A program made the translations under genes and the position numbers. The notes beneath the pieces are model-generated. The model had not been told where the DNA came from, ran no database searches, and was given only the letters and a program-made list of their open reading frames with translations. Positions 47,144 to 55,286 of a stretch of 64,000 bases of DNA are shown here, piece by piece (within the stretch, counting starts at the first letter, position 1; each line of letters opens with the position of its first letter). This DNA is from Kaistella carnis (GTDB lineage: Bacteria; Bacteroidota; Bacteroidia; Flavobacteriales; Weeksellaceae), in the NCBI RefSeq assembly GCF_003860585.1, contig NZ_CP034159.1, forward strand, positions 2,356,001-2,420,000. The letters are read 5' to 3'.

Positions 47144-49135
47144 ATGAAACGAATCCTACTTGTGAATATTTTCGTTCTTCTATTTACCAATAGTTTTGCG
47201 CAACAATATTCATCCGATTCTACCAAGTCACACCATATTCAGGAAGTTATTGTGATTGGAACGACTAAAATTTCCAGCAAAGAAAACAAACCCTTAGGTT
47301 CAATAGATGAATACCTGGAAAAATCTGCGAAAGTAGATATGGTGAAACGGGGCGCTTATGCCTGGGAACCGCTCATCAATGGTTTGCCGACCGAACGAAC
47401 TTTAGTCACTATTGACGGAATGCGAATTTTCGGAGCGTGTACCGATAAAATGGATCCGATTACATCTTATATCGAAGTTTCTAATTTAATGGAAGCCAGT
47501 ATCAGTTCAGGTCAGGAAGGTTCTTGCCACGGAAATACCATCGGCGGTTCTATCGATTTGAAAAGAAACAAAATGATGTTTGGTCAAAAGAAATGGAATT
47601 TTAATTTGAACAGCGGTTATGAATCAGTAAATCAGCAAAAGATTTTCGGCGCAGGAACGAATTTTAAAACAGAGAAATTTTATACCGATGTTAATTTTAT
47701 GACGCGTGATGCTGAAAATTATAAAGCCGGCGGAAATATCGAAGTTCCGTATTCCCAGTTTCAAAAAATAAATGTTTCCGGAATTTCCGGAGTGAAGTTG
47801 GGTGAAAACAAATTATTAGAAACCTCAGTTATTTATGACAAAGCCAATGATGTCGGTTATCCTGCTTTACCAATGGATGTTTCGGTTGCCGAAGCATTAA
47901 TTACTTCTTTGAAATTTCAAGTGTTGCCAGAAAGTGACTTTCTGAAAAGTTGGGAAACAAAAGTTTATTTCAACACCATCATGCACAGAATGGACGATAC
48001 CAAAAGAGCAAACGTGCCGATTCACATGGATATGCCGGGTTGGAGTAAAACGTATGGATATTATTCTCACTTGAAATCGGTTTTTAATAACCATAATTTA
48101 TTACTCAATATTAATGGGTTTTACAACAAATCCCGTGCAGAAATGACGATGTATCCAGTAGATAAAAGTGAAAAATTAATGTTCATGTTGACTTGGCCGG
48201 ATGTTAGAACTATTGCTCAGGCGATTTATCTGGAAGATCAAATTAATTTGAATCAAAATTCAAGTGTAAGATTATCTGCTTCAGTAACGATGCATCAAAA
48301 TAAAGTGGAAAGTGAATTTGGCTTAAACAGTTTACAGATTTTTTATCCCGAAATAAATTCGGAAAAAACCAGAGTTCTAAAAAGTTTCGCTGCCAATTAC
48401 CAGTTTGATAAAAATGGATTTCAGGTAGGTTTCGGTTTAGGATATGGAGATCGTGCGCCATCAGTTTCTGAAGGGTACGGATTTTATTTATTTAACAGTT
48501 TTGAGAAATACGATTATATCGGAAATCCAAATCTTAAAAATGAATCTTCATTAGAAGCGAACGCTTTTGTTGGTTTGAAAAAAGAAAGATACAGTGCTAA
48601 AGTTTCCTCTTCATATTTTCACATTTCGGATTATATCGTCGGAAAAATCTTAGATCATCTTGTTCCAATGACGATTGGTGCGAATGGTGTTAAAGGTTAT
48701 ACAGCCTTAGATTATGCAACTTTATTTAATATTAGTTTATCAACAGAAGTAAAAGTTGCTGATCCTTTAAAATGGACGACGCAATTTGTTTACACGCGTG
48801 GAAAAGACAATAAAAACGAAAATTTGCCTTTTATGAGTCCGTTCAGTTATCAAACTTCTTTGCGTTATGAAAAGAATAAATTCTCCGCAGAAGCAGCCGT
48901 TTTTGGAAATACAAAATACCAGGATTTTGCACCACAATATGGTGAATCTGAAACTGCGGCTTATGCGATCATCAATGCGAATTTGGGTTATCAGTTGTCT
49001 TTCGGAAAAACAAAAATTTTCACCAGAATAGGAGTAGAAAATATTTTAGATCGCTTTTACACGACCTATTCTGACTGGAATCAGATTCCAAGACCAGGGA
49101 GAAATTATTTTGTGAATCTTAATTTCAACCTTTAA
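47144..49135 (+). CDS. TonB-dependent copper receptor, OprC/NosA-like
   Basis: This 663-residue outer-membrane receptor has a signal peptide (residues 1-19) and an N-terminal plug about 35-140. The plug has FGACTDKMDPITSYIE, in which C99 and M103 form a CxxxM motif. The barrel contains MHRMDDTKR, an HxM motif (H281, M283), followed by HMDMPGW. In Pseudomonas OprC a CxxxM-HxM set makes the copper site. The C-terminus ends in a barrel strand (NYFVNLNFNL). Context (Met/His lipoprotein, Cys protein) supports copper uptake. It is distinct from the receptor at 2209-4875, which uses HMA domains. Confidence 0.88.
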   Translation: MKRILLVNIFVLLFTNSFAQQYSSDSTKSHHIQEVIVIGTTKISSKENKPLGSIDEYLEKSAKVDMVKRGAYAWEPLINGLPTERTLVTIDGMRIFGACTDKMDPITSYIEVSNLMEASISSGQEGSCHGNTIGGSIDLKRNKMMFGQKKWNFNLNSGYESVNQQKIFGAGTNFKTEKFYTDVNFMTRDAENYKAGGNIEVPYSQFQKINVSGISGVKLGENKLLETSVIYDKANDVGYPALPMDVSVAEALITSLKFQVLPESDFLKSWETKVYFNTIMHRMDDTKRANVPIHMDMPGWSKTYGYYSHLKSVFNNHNLLLNINGFYNKSRAEMTMYPVDKSEKLMFMLTWPDVRTIAQAIYLEDQINLNQNSSVRLSASVTMHQNKVESEFGLNSLQIFYPEINSEKTRVLKSFAANYQFDKNGFQVGFGLGYGDRAPSVSEGYGFYLFNSFEKYDYIGNPNLKNESSLEANAFVGLKKERYSAKVSSSYFHISDYIVGKILDHLVPMTIGANGVKGYTALDYATLFNISLSTEVKVADPLKWTTQFVYTRGKDNKNENLPFMSPFSYQTSLRYEKNKFSAEAAVFGNTKYQDFAPQYGESETAAYAIINANLGYQLSFGKTKIFTRIGVENILDRFYTTYSDWNQIPRPGRNYFVNLNFNL

Positions 49136-49196
49136 AGATTAAAAACCTGACCTTCCGCCGCTTAGTCATCTTAATGCGTTTTCTATAAATTTTGAG

Positions 49197-49204
49197 TAAA
49201 TTTG
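49197..49204 (+). promoter_or_regulatory. -7 box (TAAATTTG) of the GreA-like gene
   Basis: This is an exact TAnnTTTG 22 bases before the start codon. No good -33 element is visible. Confidence 0.4.
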
Positions 49205-49226
49205 TTAGAATTCAAAACAATAAATT

Positions 49227-49670
49227 ATGAACAGAAAAGATATTATCACAAAAATTATCGAAGAACAAAATAAAGTGATCGAAAGTTTAACGATTTCAGT
49301 AGAACGTTATAAAACAGCTTCTGACTTAGATGAGGAAAGTACGCACGATCCCGAAGATTTTTCTCAGCAGACTCAAGCAAAAGATATGCAGTTGCGTTAT
49401 GAAAAAACGAGACGTGAAGCGTTGCAACAGTTGAATTTTTTACAGAGTGAGATAGAAGAAGAACATGATCAAATTGAAGCCGGTACATTGGTAGAAACCG
49501 ATCATGGATATCTGTTTGTCGGCATTTCTGTGCCAGCTTTTAAGGTGGGAAACAAAGAAGTCATTACTTTTTCTGAAGAAGCTCCCGTATTTGGTAATAT
49601 CAAAGGTAAAAAAGTTGGTGACACCGTGAAGATCGGGGAGAATTCGATGAAAATAATATCTTTTAAATAA
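49227..49670 (+). CDS. GreA/GreB C-terminal-like protein
   Basis: This 147-residue protein has an N-terminal region predicted as coiled coil (residues 1-85, including QLRYEKTRREALQQLNFLQSEIEEEHDQIEAG). The C-terminal part has SEEAPVFGNIKGKKVGDTVKIGENSMKIISF, matching the FKBP-like domain of transcript cleavage factors GreA and GreB (their SPLGKALLGKKVGD motif). It is not clear that it has the acidic residues needed for transcript cleavage. It may bind the secondary channel of RNA polymerase as an anti- or pro-cleavage factor. It precedes the sulfur operon. Confidence 0.75.
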   Translation: MNRKDIITKIIEEQNKVIESLTISVERYKTASDLDEESTHDPEDFSQQTQAKDMQLRYEKTRREALQQLNFLQSEIEEEHDQIEAGTLVETDHGYLFVGISVPAFKVGNKEVITFSEEAPVFGNIKGKKVGDTVKIGENSMKIISFK

Positions 49671-49723
49671 GAAAAAATTTTTACTCTGTAATCTTGGTTA
49701 CTGTGGCCCTCAGATTTAAAGAG

Positions 49724-49731
49724 TAAATTTG
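49724..49731 (+). promoter_or_regulatory. -7 box (TAAATTTG) of the sulfur operon
   Basis: An exact TAnnTTTG 14 bases before the TauE-type gene. The -33 part is weak. Confidence 0.4.
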
Positions 49732-49745
49732 CTGAAATATTTTTA

Positions 49746-50552
49746 ATGGAATTGATCGGATACTTTTTAGCGGTGGTAATTGGTCTTGTGATGGGGCTTA
49801 TTGGCGGTGGTGGAAGTATTTTGAGCGTTCCTATTTTTGTATATATTTTCGGTTTTGACTCTATTACGGCAACAACCTTGTCGCTTTTTGTGGTCGGAGC
49901 TACAAGTCTGGTCGGATCTTCTGGATTTATGAAGCAGAAATTGATTGATTTTCCAACCGCTTTTATTTTTGGAGTTCCGTCAATTCTCGGCGTATTGTTT
50001 TCCCGAAGATTGATTGTCCCAAACTTACCGGAATATATCATCAATAAATGGGGAATGAGCATTAACAAAGACATGTTTTTACTCTTGCTTTTTGCAATTT
50101 TAATGCTGGTGTCTTCCGTTAAAATGATCAGAAAAACCGAAAGACCTTTTGGTAGAAAAGAGAACGGAAATAATTACACCATATTGGTTTCTCAAGGTTT
50201 GCTTGTAGGGATTATTACCGGTTTAATAGGAGCCGGCGGCGGATTTTTAATAGTACCGGCATTGGTCATGTTAATCGGGTTGCCCATGAAAAGAGCAGTG
50301 GCAACTTCGCTTTTCATCATATCAATGAACTCTCTGCTTGGCTTTTTAAGTTCCATGAAAGCAGTGAGCGCAGACTGGACTTTTCTTGCCGTTTTCACCA
50401 GTCTTTCCATTGTCGGAATTTTTATAGGAATTGCGGCTGCGAAGAAAATTGACGGTAGAAAACTGAAACCCATATTCGGCTGGATCGTTTTAGTCATGGG
50501 ACTGTTAATTATTGTTACAGAAATATTTTTTAAACAACAAATTACGATATGA
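49746..50552 (+). CDS. Sulfite exporter TauE/SafE family permease
   Basis: This 268-residue protein has eight or nine hydrophobic segments and the family motif GLVMGLIGGGGSILSVPIFVY near the N-terminus, repeated in the second half as GIITGLIGAGGGFLIVPALVM. The repeat is the TauE/SafE signature. Such permeases move sulfite, sulfonates, thiosulfate or related sulfur compounds across the inner membrane. It is the first gene of a run of sulfur-transfer genes that overlap or nearly touch. The stop overlaps the next start (ATGA). Confidence 0.9.
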   Translation: MELIGYFLAVVIGLVMGLIGGGGSILSVPIFVYIFGFDSITATTLSLFVVGATSLVGSSGFMKQKLIDFPTAFIFGVPSILGVLFSRRLIVPNLPEYIINKWGMSINKDMFLLLLFAILMLVSSVKMIRKTERPFGRKENGNNYTILVSQGLLVGIITGLIGAGGGFLIVPALVMLIGLPMKRAVATSLFIISMNSLLGFLSSMKAVSADWTFLAVFTSLSIVGIFIGIAAAKKIDGRKLKPIFGWIVLVMGLLIIVTEIFFKQQITI

Positions 50553-50926
50553 AGAAGTTAGTGATTTTTACTTTTACCCTGTTTTTATTAACGGCGTGTA
50601 CCAAAGAACAATCTAAGAATGGGACTGAAACAAGCGTCTCTGCGAAAGATCCAAATGAGATTAGCTTAGAGCAGGAGCCTATTCAGTTAAAAGGCGAAGA
50701 CGGGAAAATCATAACGGTCACTTATTTTGCGAAAGGTGATGATGTGGCAGTAAAAATTGAGCAAGAAGGGCAGGCCGATGAGACTCTTATCGCCAAGAAA
50801 ATTTCAACCACCGGTGATCCCATTTTTGCCAATGAAAAACACCTATGGGAAGGTTCAGTTGGAAAAGGAGGGAAAATGACAGACGGGGCAGGAAACACGA
50901 TCAAATATTCCGAAATAGAAGAATAA
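50549..50926 (+). CDS. Small lipoprotein of the sulfur operon, unknown function
   Basis: This 125-residue protein has a lipobox FLLTAC (C17). The mature part is acidic and polar, with a region DGKIITVTYFAKGDDVAVKIEQEG that could form a small beta domain. It reads EKHLWEGSVGKGGKMTDGAGNTIKYSEIE at the C-terminus. I do not recognise the family, although WEG and membrane-bound lysozyme-inhibitor-like proteins have related patterns. It starts within the TauE stop and is likely expressed with it. Confidence 0.6.
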   Translation: MKKLVIFTFTLFLLTACTKEQSKNGTETSVSAKDPNEISLEQEPIQLKGEDGKIITVTYFAKGDDVAVKIEQEGQADETLIAKKISTTGDPIFANEKHLWEGSVGKGGKMTDGAGNTIKYSEIEE

Positions 50927-50995
50927 TACAAATTCGAAAATAATCGAAATAACCGCTTACCGAACAATTGTGAAGTGAGCATAAATATGATAAAA

Positions 50996-52403
50996 ATGAA
51001 GATAGAACAAATATATACAGGATGTCTTGCTCAGGGGGCTTATTACATCGTTTCAGAAAACGAAGCCGTAATTATTGATCCTTTGAGAGAAACAAAACCT
51101 TACATCGACCGTTTGGAAAAAGACGGGGTAAAATTGAAATATATTTTTGAAACTCATTTCCATGCAGATTTTGTTTCAGGACATGTTGATTTATCTAAAA
51201 AAAACAGGCGCACCAATCGTTTACGGACCAACGGCAAATCCAGATTTCGACGCAATCATTGCAGAAGATGGACAAATTTTTGAAATAGGAAAAGTAAAGA
51301 TTAAAGTGTTGCACACTCCCGGTCACACCATGGAGAGTTCTACTTACCTTTTGATCGATGAGAACGGAAAAGAAACTGCAATTTTCAGTGGCGATACTTT
51401 ATTCCTGGGCGATGTTGGTCGACCGGATCTGGCGCAGAAAGCAGCAAGCATGACTCAGGAAGAATTGGCCGGAATTTTATACGACAGTTTGCAGACCAAG
51501 ATCATGCCTTTAGCAGATGACATTACGGTGTATCCCGCGCATGGTGCAGGTTCGGCGTGTGGTAAAAACATGCAGAAAGAAACCGTAGACACTTTGGGAA
51601 ATCAAAAAAGAACAAACTATGCCTTAAATCAGCCAGACAAAGAATCCTTCATTCGCGAAGTTCTGGATGGTCTTTCTGCACCACCAAAATATTTCGGAAT
51701 GAATGTAGCCCTCAATAAAGGCGGTTATGAAGATTTTGATACCATTTTGAAAAAAGGAAAACAACCACTTTCATCTGAAGAATTTGAAAAAGTTGCAGAG
51801 GATTCAGGTGCGCTAATATTAGATACCAGAAGTGCCGCAGAATTCCACAAAGGATTTGTCCCTAATTCAATTAATATTGGTTTGCAGGGAGATTTTGCGC
51901 CGTGGGTTGGTGCCATGATTGTAGATGTACAGCAGCCTCTTTTATTGGTTTCAGATGTAGATTCGGAAGAAGAAACAATCACCAGATTAGCACGGGTTGG
52001 GTTTGATAATGTTATAGGCTATTTAAATGGCGGTTTCGAAACCTGGAAGAATGCCGGAAAGGAAGTAGATCATGTTAACAGAATTACCGCAGAATCTTTT
52101 GCGCAGCAACTGAATGACAATGCAAAGGTAATCGACGTAAGAAATGAAACAGAATATGCCGCAGAACATGTAAATGAAGCGTACAGTCGCCCTCTAGTTG
52201 AAATTAATGAATGGGCGAATAATTTAAACAATGACGAGCATTTTTTTCTTCATTGCGCGGGTGGCTACCGAAGTATGATTGCTGCAAGTATTTTAAATTC
52301 CCGTGGTATCAGAAACTTTACAGAAGTGGAAGGAGGTTTTAATAAAATTAAAGAAACCGGTGTTCCTAAAAGTAATTTCGTTTGTCAAAGCAAAACTTTA
52401 TAG
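50996..52403 (+). pseudogene. MBL-fold hydrolase fused to two rhodanese domains, with a one-base frameshift
   Basis: Two frames (50996-51283 and 51147-52403) join into one protein of about 468 residues. The metallo-beta-lactamase part has THFHADFVSGH (H54, H56, D58, H63), HTPGHT and FSGDTLF, like ETHE1/CstB persulfide dioxygenases. The first rhodanese domain lacks the catalytic cysteine (LLVSDVDS); the second has it (HCAGGYRS). The shift occurs in a run of eight A at 51197-51204, where seven A would restore the frame. It could be an error, a recent mutation, or a slippage site. I used ATG 50996; GTG 50975 and ATG 50987 are possible. Confidence 0.85.
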
Positions 52404-52404
52404 T

Positions 52405-52776
52405 ATGAATTTTAAACATTTAATCATCTTATTGATATTTTTTGCCGGAATTTCTTCCTGCAAAAGTGTAAGTGTAGAAAATGAAGTTTCCCGCACGGAA
52501 ATAAAAGAAATGGTAACAGATACGGAGACTGTTTTGGTTGATGTACGGATACCGGAAGAATTTGCCGAAAAAACGGCAAAAGGGGCTATTAATATTCCCT
52601 TGGCAACCATTGAGCAAAACCTGGATTTTTTGAAAAAGCAAAAGCAAATCGTTGTGTTTTGTAATAGAGGAAGACAGGCCGAACAAGCGGTGGAACTTTT
52701 GAAAAAGAATGGGATTACTAACGTTTATAGTGCTAAAACAGTACAAAACGTGGAAGCCATTCAAAATGAAAAATAA
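52405..52776 (+). CDS. Rhodanese-domain lipoprotein
   Basis: This 123-residue lipoprotein (lipobox GISSC, C19) has a single rhodanese domain: VLVDVRIPEEFAEKTAKGAINIPL, then VVFCNRGRQAEQAVELL with the catalytic cysteine. Its position outside the cytoplasm suggests transfer or sensing of sulfane sulfur in the periplasm. I started it at the ATG at 52405 because an upstream in-frame ATG would lie inside the previous gene and lose the signal. It follows that gene by one base. Confidence 0.85.
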   Translation: MNFKHLIILLIFFAGISSCKSVSVENEVSRTEIKEMVTDTETVLVDVRIPEEFAEKTAKGAINIPLATIEQNLDFLKKQKQIVVFCNRGRQAEQAVELLKKNGITNVYSAKTVQNVEAIQNEK

Positions 52777-52785
52777 GTCTGAAAG

Positions 52786-52998
52786 ATGAATAGATTACTT
52801 CAAAAATATAAATTTGGAATTGTTGGGATTTTGGTAGGCGGGATCTTAGGGTATGCGTATTACCATTTTATTGGTTGTAACACCGGAACCTGTGCCATTA
52901 CCTCAAAGCCCATGAATTCTACAGTCTACGGAATGGTAATGGGTTACTTGATGTTTTCAGTTTTTCAAAAGCCTAAAACAAAGCAGCAGAATGTTTGA
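52786..52998 (+). CDS. DUF6132 family membrane protein
   Basis: This 70-residue protein has two hydrophobic segments and the motif GCNTGTCAITSKP between them, with two cysteines. The motif marks DUF6132, small membrane proteins that accompany rhodanese and thioredoxin genes in this phylum. The cysteines could take part in sulfur relay. The gene overlaps the next rhodanese gene by eight bases. Confidence 0.8.
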   Translation: MNRLLQKYKFGIVGILVGGILGYAYYHFIGCNTGTCAITSKPMNSTVYGMVMGYLMFSVFQKPKTKQQNV

Positions 52999-53302
52999 TT
53001 TTATTAAAAAATTATTTGGTGGCAAGACAGTAGATTTAAAAGAGCTCTATGTTAATGGAGCTCAAATTATCGATGTTCGGACTCCTGCAGAATTTTCCAA
53101 TGGACATATTAAGCAGTCGAAAAATATTCCCTTGCAGGAACTCGTGAGCGAAATGAAGAAACTGGATGTTAAAAAACCCATCATTACGTGTTGTGCCAGC
53201 GGAATGCGAAGCGCTTCTGCAAAATCACTTCTGCAACAGAATGGTTTTGAAGTGCACAATGGAGGCGGATGGGCTTCTCTCCAAAATAAATTAAACAAAT
53301 GA
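52991..53302 (+). CDS. Single-domain rhodanese
   Basis: This 103-residue protein has no signal and has the rhodanese core QIIDVRTPAEFSNGHIKQSKNIPL, with catalytic loop CCASGMRSASAKSLL. It transfers sulfane sulfur between thiols. Start and stop overlap the neighbouring genes (eight bases before, four bases after), so it is tightly coupled to them. With the following two-helix membrane protein it resembles a split form of E. coli YgaP, which has a rhodanese domain joined to a membrane hairpin. Confidence 0.9.
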   Translation: MFDFIKKLFGGKTVDLKELYVNGAQIIDVRTPAEFSNGHIKQSKNIPLQELVSEMKKLDVKKPIITCCASGMRSASAKSLLQQNGFEVHNGGGWASLQNKLNK

Positions 53303-53505
53303 AAAAAATAATACAAGGCTGGACAATCAGCAGAGTATTGTATTTAGCATGTGGAATTTTTTTTATTTTGGTTGCCGCTTTTGATCGCGCCTGGTTTATG
53401 ATTCCATTAGGACTCTATTTTATGGCGATGGCCATTTTTAAATTTGGCTGTGCAGGAGGTGCATGCGAAATTGTGCGAAAAGAAGAGGGGACTCAAACTT
53501 TATAA
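53299..53505 (+). CDS. Two-helix membrane protein, YgaP membrane-part-like
   Basis: This 68-residue protein has two hydrophobic segments (about residues 11-28 and 33-48). A short motif CAGGACE follows, which may take part in thiol chemistry. It overlaps the rhodanese gene by four bases (ATGA) and precedes thioredoxin. The arrangement resembles a split YgaP; the assignment is inference from context. Confidence 0.7.
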   Translation: MKKIIQGWTISRVLYLACGIFFILVAAFDRAWFMIPLGLYFMAMAIFKFGCAGGACEIVRKEEGTQTL

Positions 53506-53542
53506 AAAAACTATAATCTTAATTTTTAAAATATTAAAAGAG

Positions 53543-53842
53543 ATGTCACAAAAATTTAAAGAACTTATCGATTCTGAGCGTCCAGTCTTAATAGACTTTT
53601 TTGCCACGTGGTGTGGGCCTTGTAAAGTTCAATCGTCTGTTTTAAATACGGTAAAAGAAAATATTGGCGATGGTGCCCGAATTGTTAAAATAGATATTGA
53701 TCAGTTTCCGGATATTGCTTCAGAATATGGCGTTCGTGGCGTACCGACTTTGGCGGTATTTAAAAAAAGTGAATTGCTTTATAAGCAAAGCGGCGTTCAT
53801 GATGTAAATACTTTGACCAATTTATTGCAAAAGTTCATCTAA
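53543..53842 (+). CDS. trxA: Thioredoxin
   Basis: This 99-residue protein has the active site WCGPC (C24, C27) and the cis-proline block RGVPTLAVFK. It is cytosolic, as there is no signal. I chose the ATG at 53543; an upstream in-frame ATG at 53444 would overlap the previous gene for 60 bases and add a tail without thioredoxin character. It closes the sulfur operon and could reduce persulfides made by it. The stop overlaps the convergent amidase by four bases. Confidence 0.92.
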   Translation: MSQKFKELIDSERPVLIDFFATWCGPCKVQSSVLNTVKENIGDGARIVKIDIDQFPDIASEYGVRGVPTLAVFKKSELLYKQSGVHDVNTLTNLLQKFI

Positions 53843-54603
53843 ATTAAATTCAGAGAGAAATGATCGCGATCTGATAAGAATGGAAATTTCTCTCGGAAAT
53901 TTTCTAATTTTTCTCTGGTGAATTCTGCAGAAATTATATTTTCAGAAGTTGTAGAAACTTCAGTTCCATCAGCGAAATAACAATAAGAGCTCTCGGGGTA
54001 CTCCAGATTATTACCATCAATTCCGATTCTGTTTAAGCCAAAAACATACGCCTGGTTTTCTATAGCTCTTGCTTTTAATAAAGTTTGCCAGGCATCTATT
54101 CGACTTTTTGGCCAGTTTGCGACATACAATATGACATCATAATTGTCATTATTTCTTGTGAAAACAGGAAAGCGTAAATCGTAGCAGACCTGTAATAAGA
54201 TCCGCCATCCTTTATAATGAACGATCACTTTTTCTTTTCCGGGCGTGTATGTTTTATCTTCCCCCGAATAGGAGAATAAATGTCTTTTGTCATAAGAATA
54301 GAAGGTTCCATTTGGTTCTACAAAATACATTCTGTTGTAAAATACATCATTTTCTTTAACGGCTACACTTCCACAAACCGCAGTTTGTCTTTCGTGTGCC
54401 AACGATTTCATCCAGCGTAGCGTCTCTTCATTTTCATCAGCAATTTCATTCGGTTTCATGTAGAATCCTGTTGCAAACATTTCAGGCAAAAGTAATATAT
54501 CGGTTGAAATATATTGCGCTGCTTTTTGAATGGTGTGATAATTCGCATCTTTATCTTTCCAGCTTATGTCTAAATTTATACCTGAAATTTTTAAAGTGTT
54601 CAT
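53839..54603 (-). CDS. Omega-amidase-like carbon-nitrogen hydrolase (YafV/Nit2 type)
   Basis: This 254-residue nitrilase-superfamily protein has the triad E41 (LLPEMF), K106 (YDKRHLF) and C140 (LQVCYDLRFP). NWPKSRIDAWQTLLKARAIENQAYVFGLNR is the typical C-terminal block. Members hydrolyse alpha-ketoglutaramate or alpha-ketosuccinamate. The length is that of E. coli YafV. It is convergent with the sulfur operon and is not linked to it by function in any obvious way. Confidence 0.9.
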   Translation of the reverse strand: MNTLKISGINLDISWKDKDANYHTIQKAAQYISTDILLLPEMFATGFYMKPNEIADENEETLRWMKSLAHERQTAVCGSVAVKENDVFYNRMYFVEPNGTFYSYDKRHLFSYSGEDKTYTPGKEKVIVHYKGWRILLQVCYDLRFPVFTRNNDNYDVILYVANWPKSRIDAWQTLLKARAIENQAYVFGLNRIGIDGNNLEYPESSYCYFADGTEVSTTSENIISAEFTREKLENFREKFPFLSDRDHFSLNLI

Positions 54604-54678
54604 CCTGTATTTTCTATAAAGTTTCTTTAAATATACAATTTTTTTCGCTAAAAAGTTAAAATTTTCCCAAATTGGTCT

Positions 54679-54686
54679 TATTTTTG
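54679..54686 (+). promoter_or_regulatory. -7 box (TATTTTTG) of the small beta-barrel gene
   Basis: This is an exact TAnnTTTG, 46 bases before the start codon. Confidence 0.4.
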
Positions 54687-54732
54687 AATACAGAAATACA
54701 TCATTTTAATAAACATTTAAAATTTAAACATT

Positions 54733-55176
54733 ATGAAAAAGTTGGTTTTAGCTTTTACTCTATTTTTTGTTGGACAAATGGCATTCGCTCAGGCGTGGTC
54801 TGGAAAAGGTGATCAAAAAATCCAAGTGGGTTTTAATGGTTGGGGTTATGGAACTGGTATTACAGGGACGTACGATTATGGTTTGTCTAAATTGATCTCT
54901 GTTGGAGCTGGTGCAAATTTCTTCTTCGATCACGACAATGACAAATATGCTGATGATGATTTCGGTATATTCGGTAGATTAAACTTTCACCTACAAGAAC
55001 CATTAGGTCTTCCTTCAAACTGGGATATTTATCCAGGTATTGATTTAGGTCTTTTAGGAAAAAGCGGAACCTATTTTGGAGCTCACGTTGGCGTAAGATA
55101 CTTCTTTAACCAAAATGTTGGTATTTATCTGGAGGCGGGTAACAACGGAAGCTTAGGTGTTTCATTTAACTTATAG
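54733..55176 (+). CDS. Small outer-membrane-type beta-barrel protein (DUF6646-like)
   Basis: This 147-residue protein has a signal peptide (residues 1-20, ending AFAQ). The mature part is rich in Gly and aromatic residues in alternating strands: WSGKGDQKIQVGFNGWGYGTGITGTYDYG, later DIYPGIDLGLLGKSGTYFGAHVGVRYFF. It ends in an aromatic strand (LGVSFNL). This suggests an eight-strand outer-membrane barrel. I recall DUF6646 for the start of the mature sequence, but that name is tentative. The function is unknown. It has its own promoter and terminator. Confidence 0.75.
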   Translation: MKKLVLAFTLFFVGQMAFAQAWSGKGDQKIQVGFNGWGYGTGITGTYDYGLSKLISVGAGANFFFDHDNDKYADDDFGIFGRLNFHLQEPLGLPSNWDIYPGIDLGLLGKSGTYFGAHVGVRYFFNQNVGIYLEAGNNGSLGVSFNL

Positions 55177-55196
55177 TCATTCTATAGCTTATAAGA

Positions 55197-55227
55197 TAAA
55201 AAGGTTCTCAATTGAGAACCTTTTTTG
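55197..55227 (+). terminator. Terminator of the small beta-barrel gene
   Basis: AAAGGTTCTCAATTGAGAAC and the continuing CCTTTTTT form a perfect hairpin with a T run. Confidence 0.85.
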
Positions 55228-55250
55228 TTGGGCATACTTTTGATAAGTTG

Positions 55251-55258
55251 TATCTTCG
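55251..55258 (+). promoter_or_regulatory. Candidate -7 box (TATCTTCG) of rseP
   Basis: This is a one-base variant of TAnnTTTG, 28 bases before the ATG, with GTTG about 20 bases further upstream. Confidence 0.4.
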
Positions 55259-55286
55259 CAAATCTTTAATTTTTTAAAAATTTTCA

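Noticed and set aside
51190..51215. Programmed -1 ribosomal frameshift (A_AAA_AAC heptamer) in the MBL-rhodanese gene
   Set aside because: The heptamer is present, but a -1 shift leads to the wrong frame; a +1 change is required.
52303..52404. Longer start for the rhodanese lipoprotein
   Set aside because: It lies inside the previous gene in another frame and would hide the lipobox.
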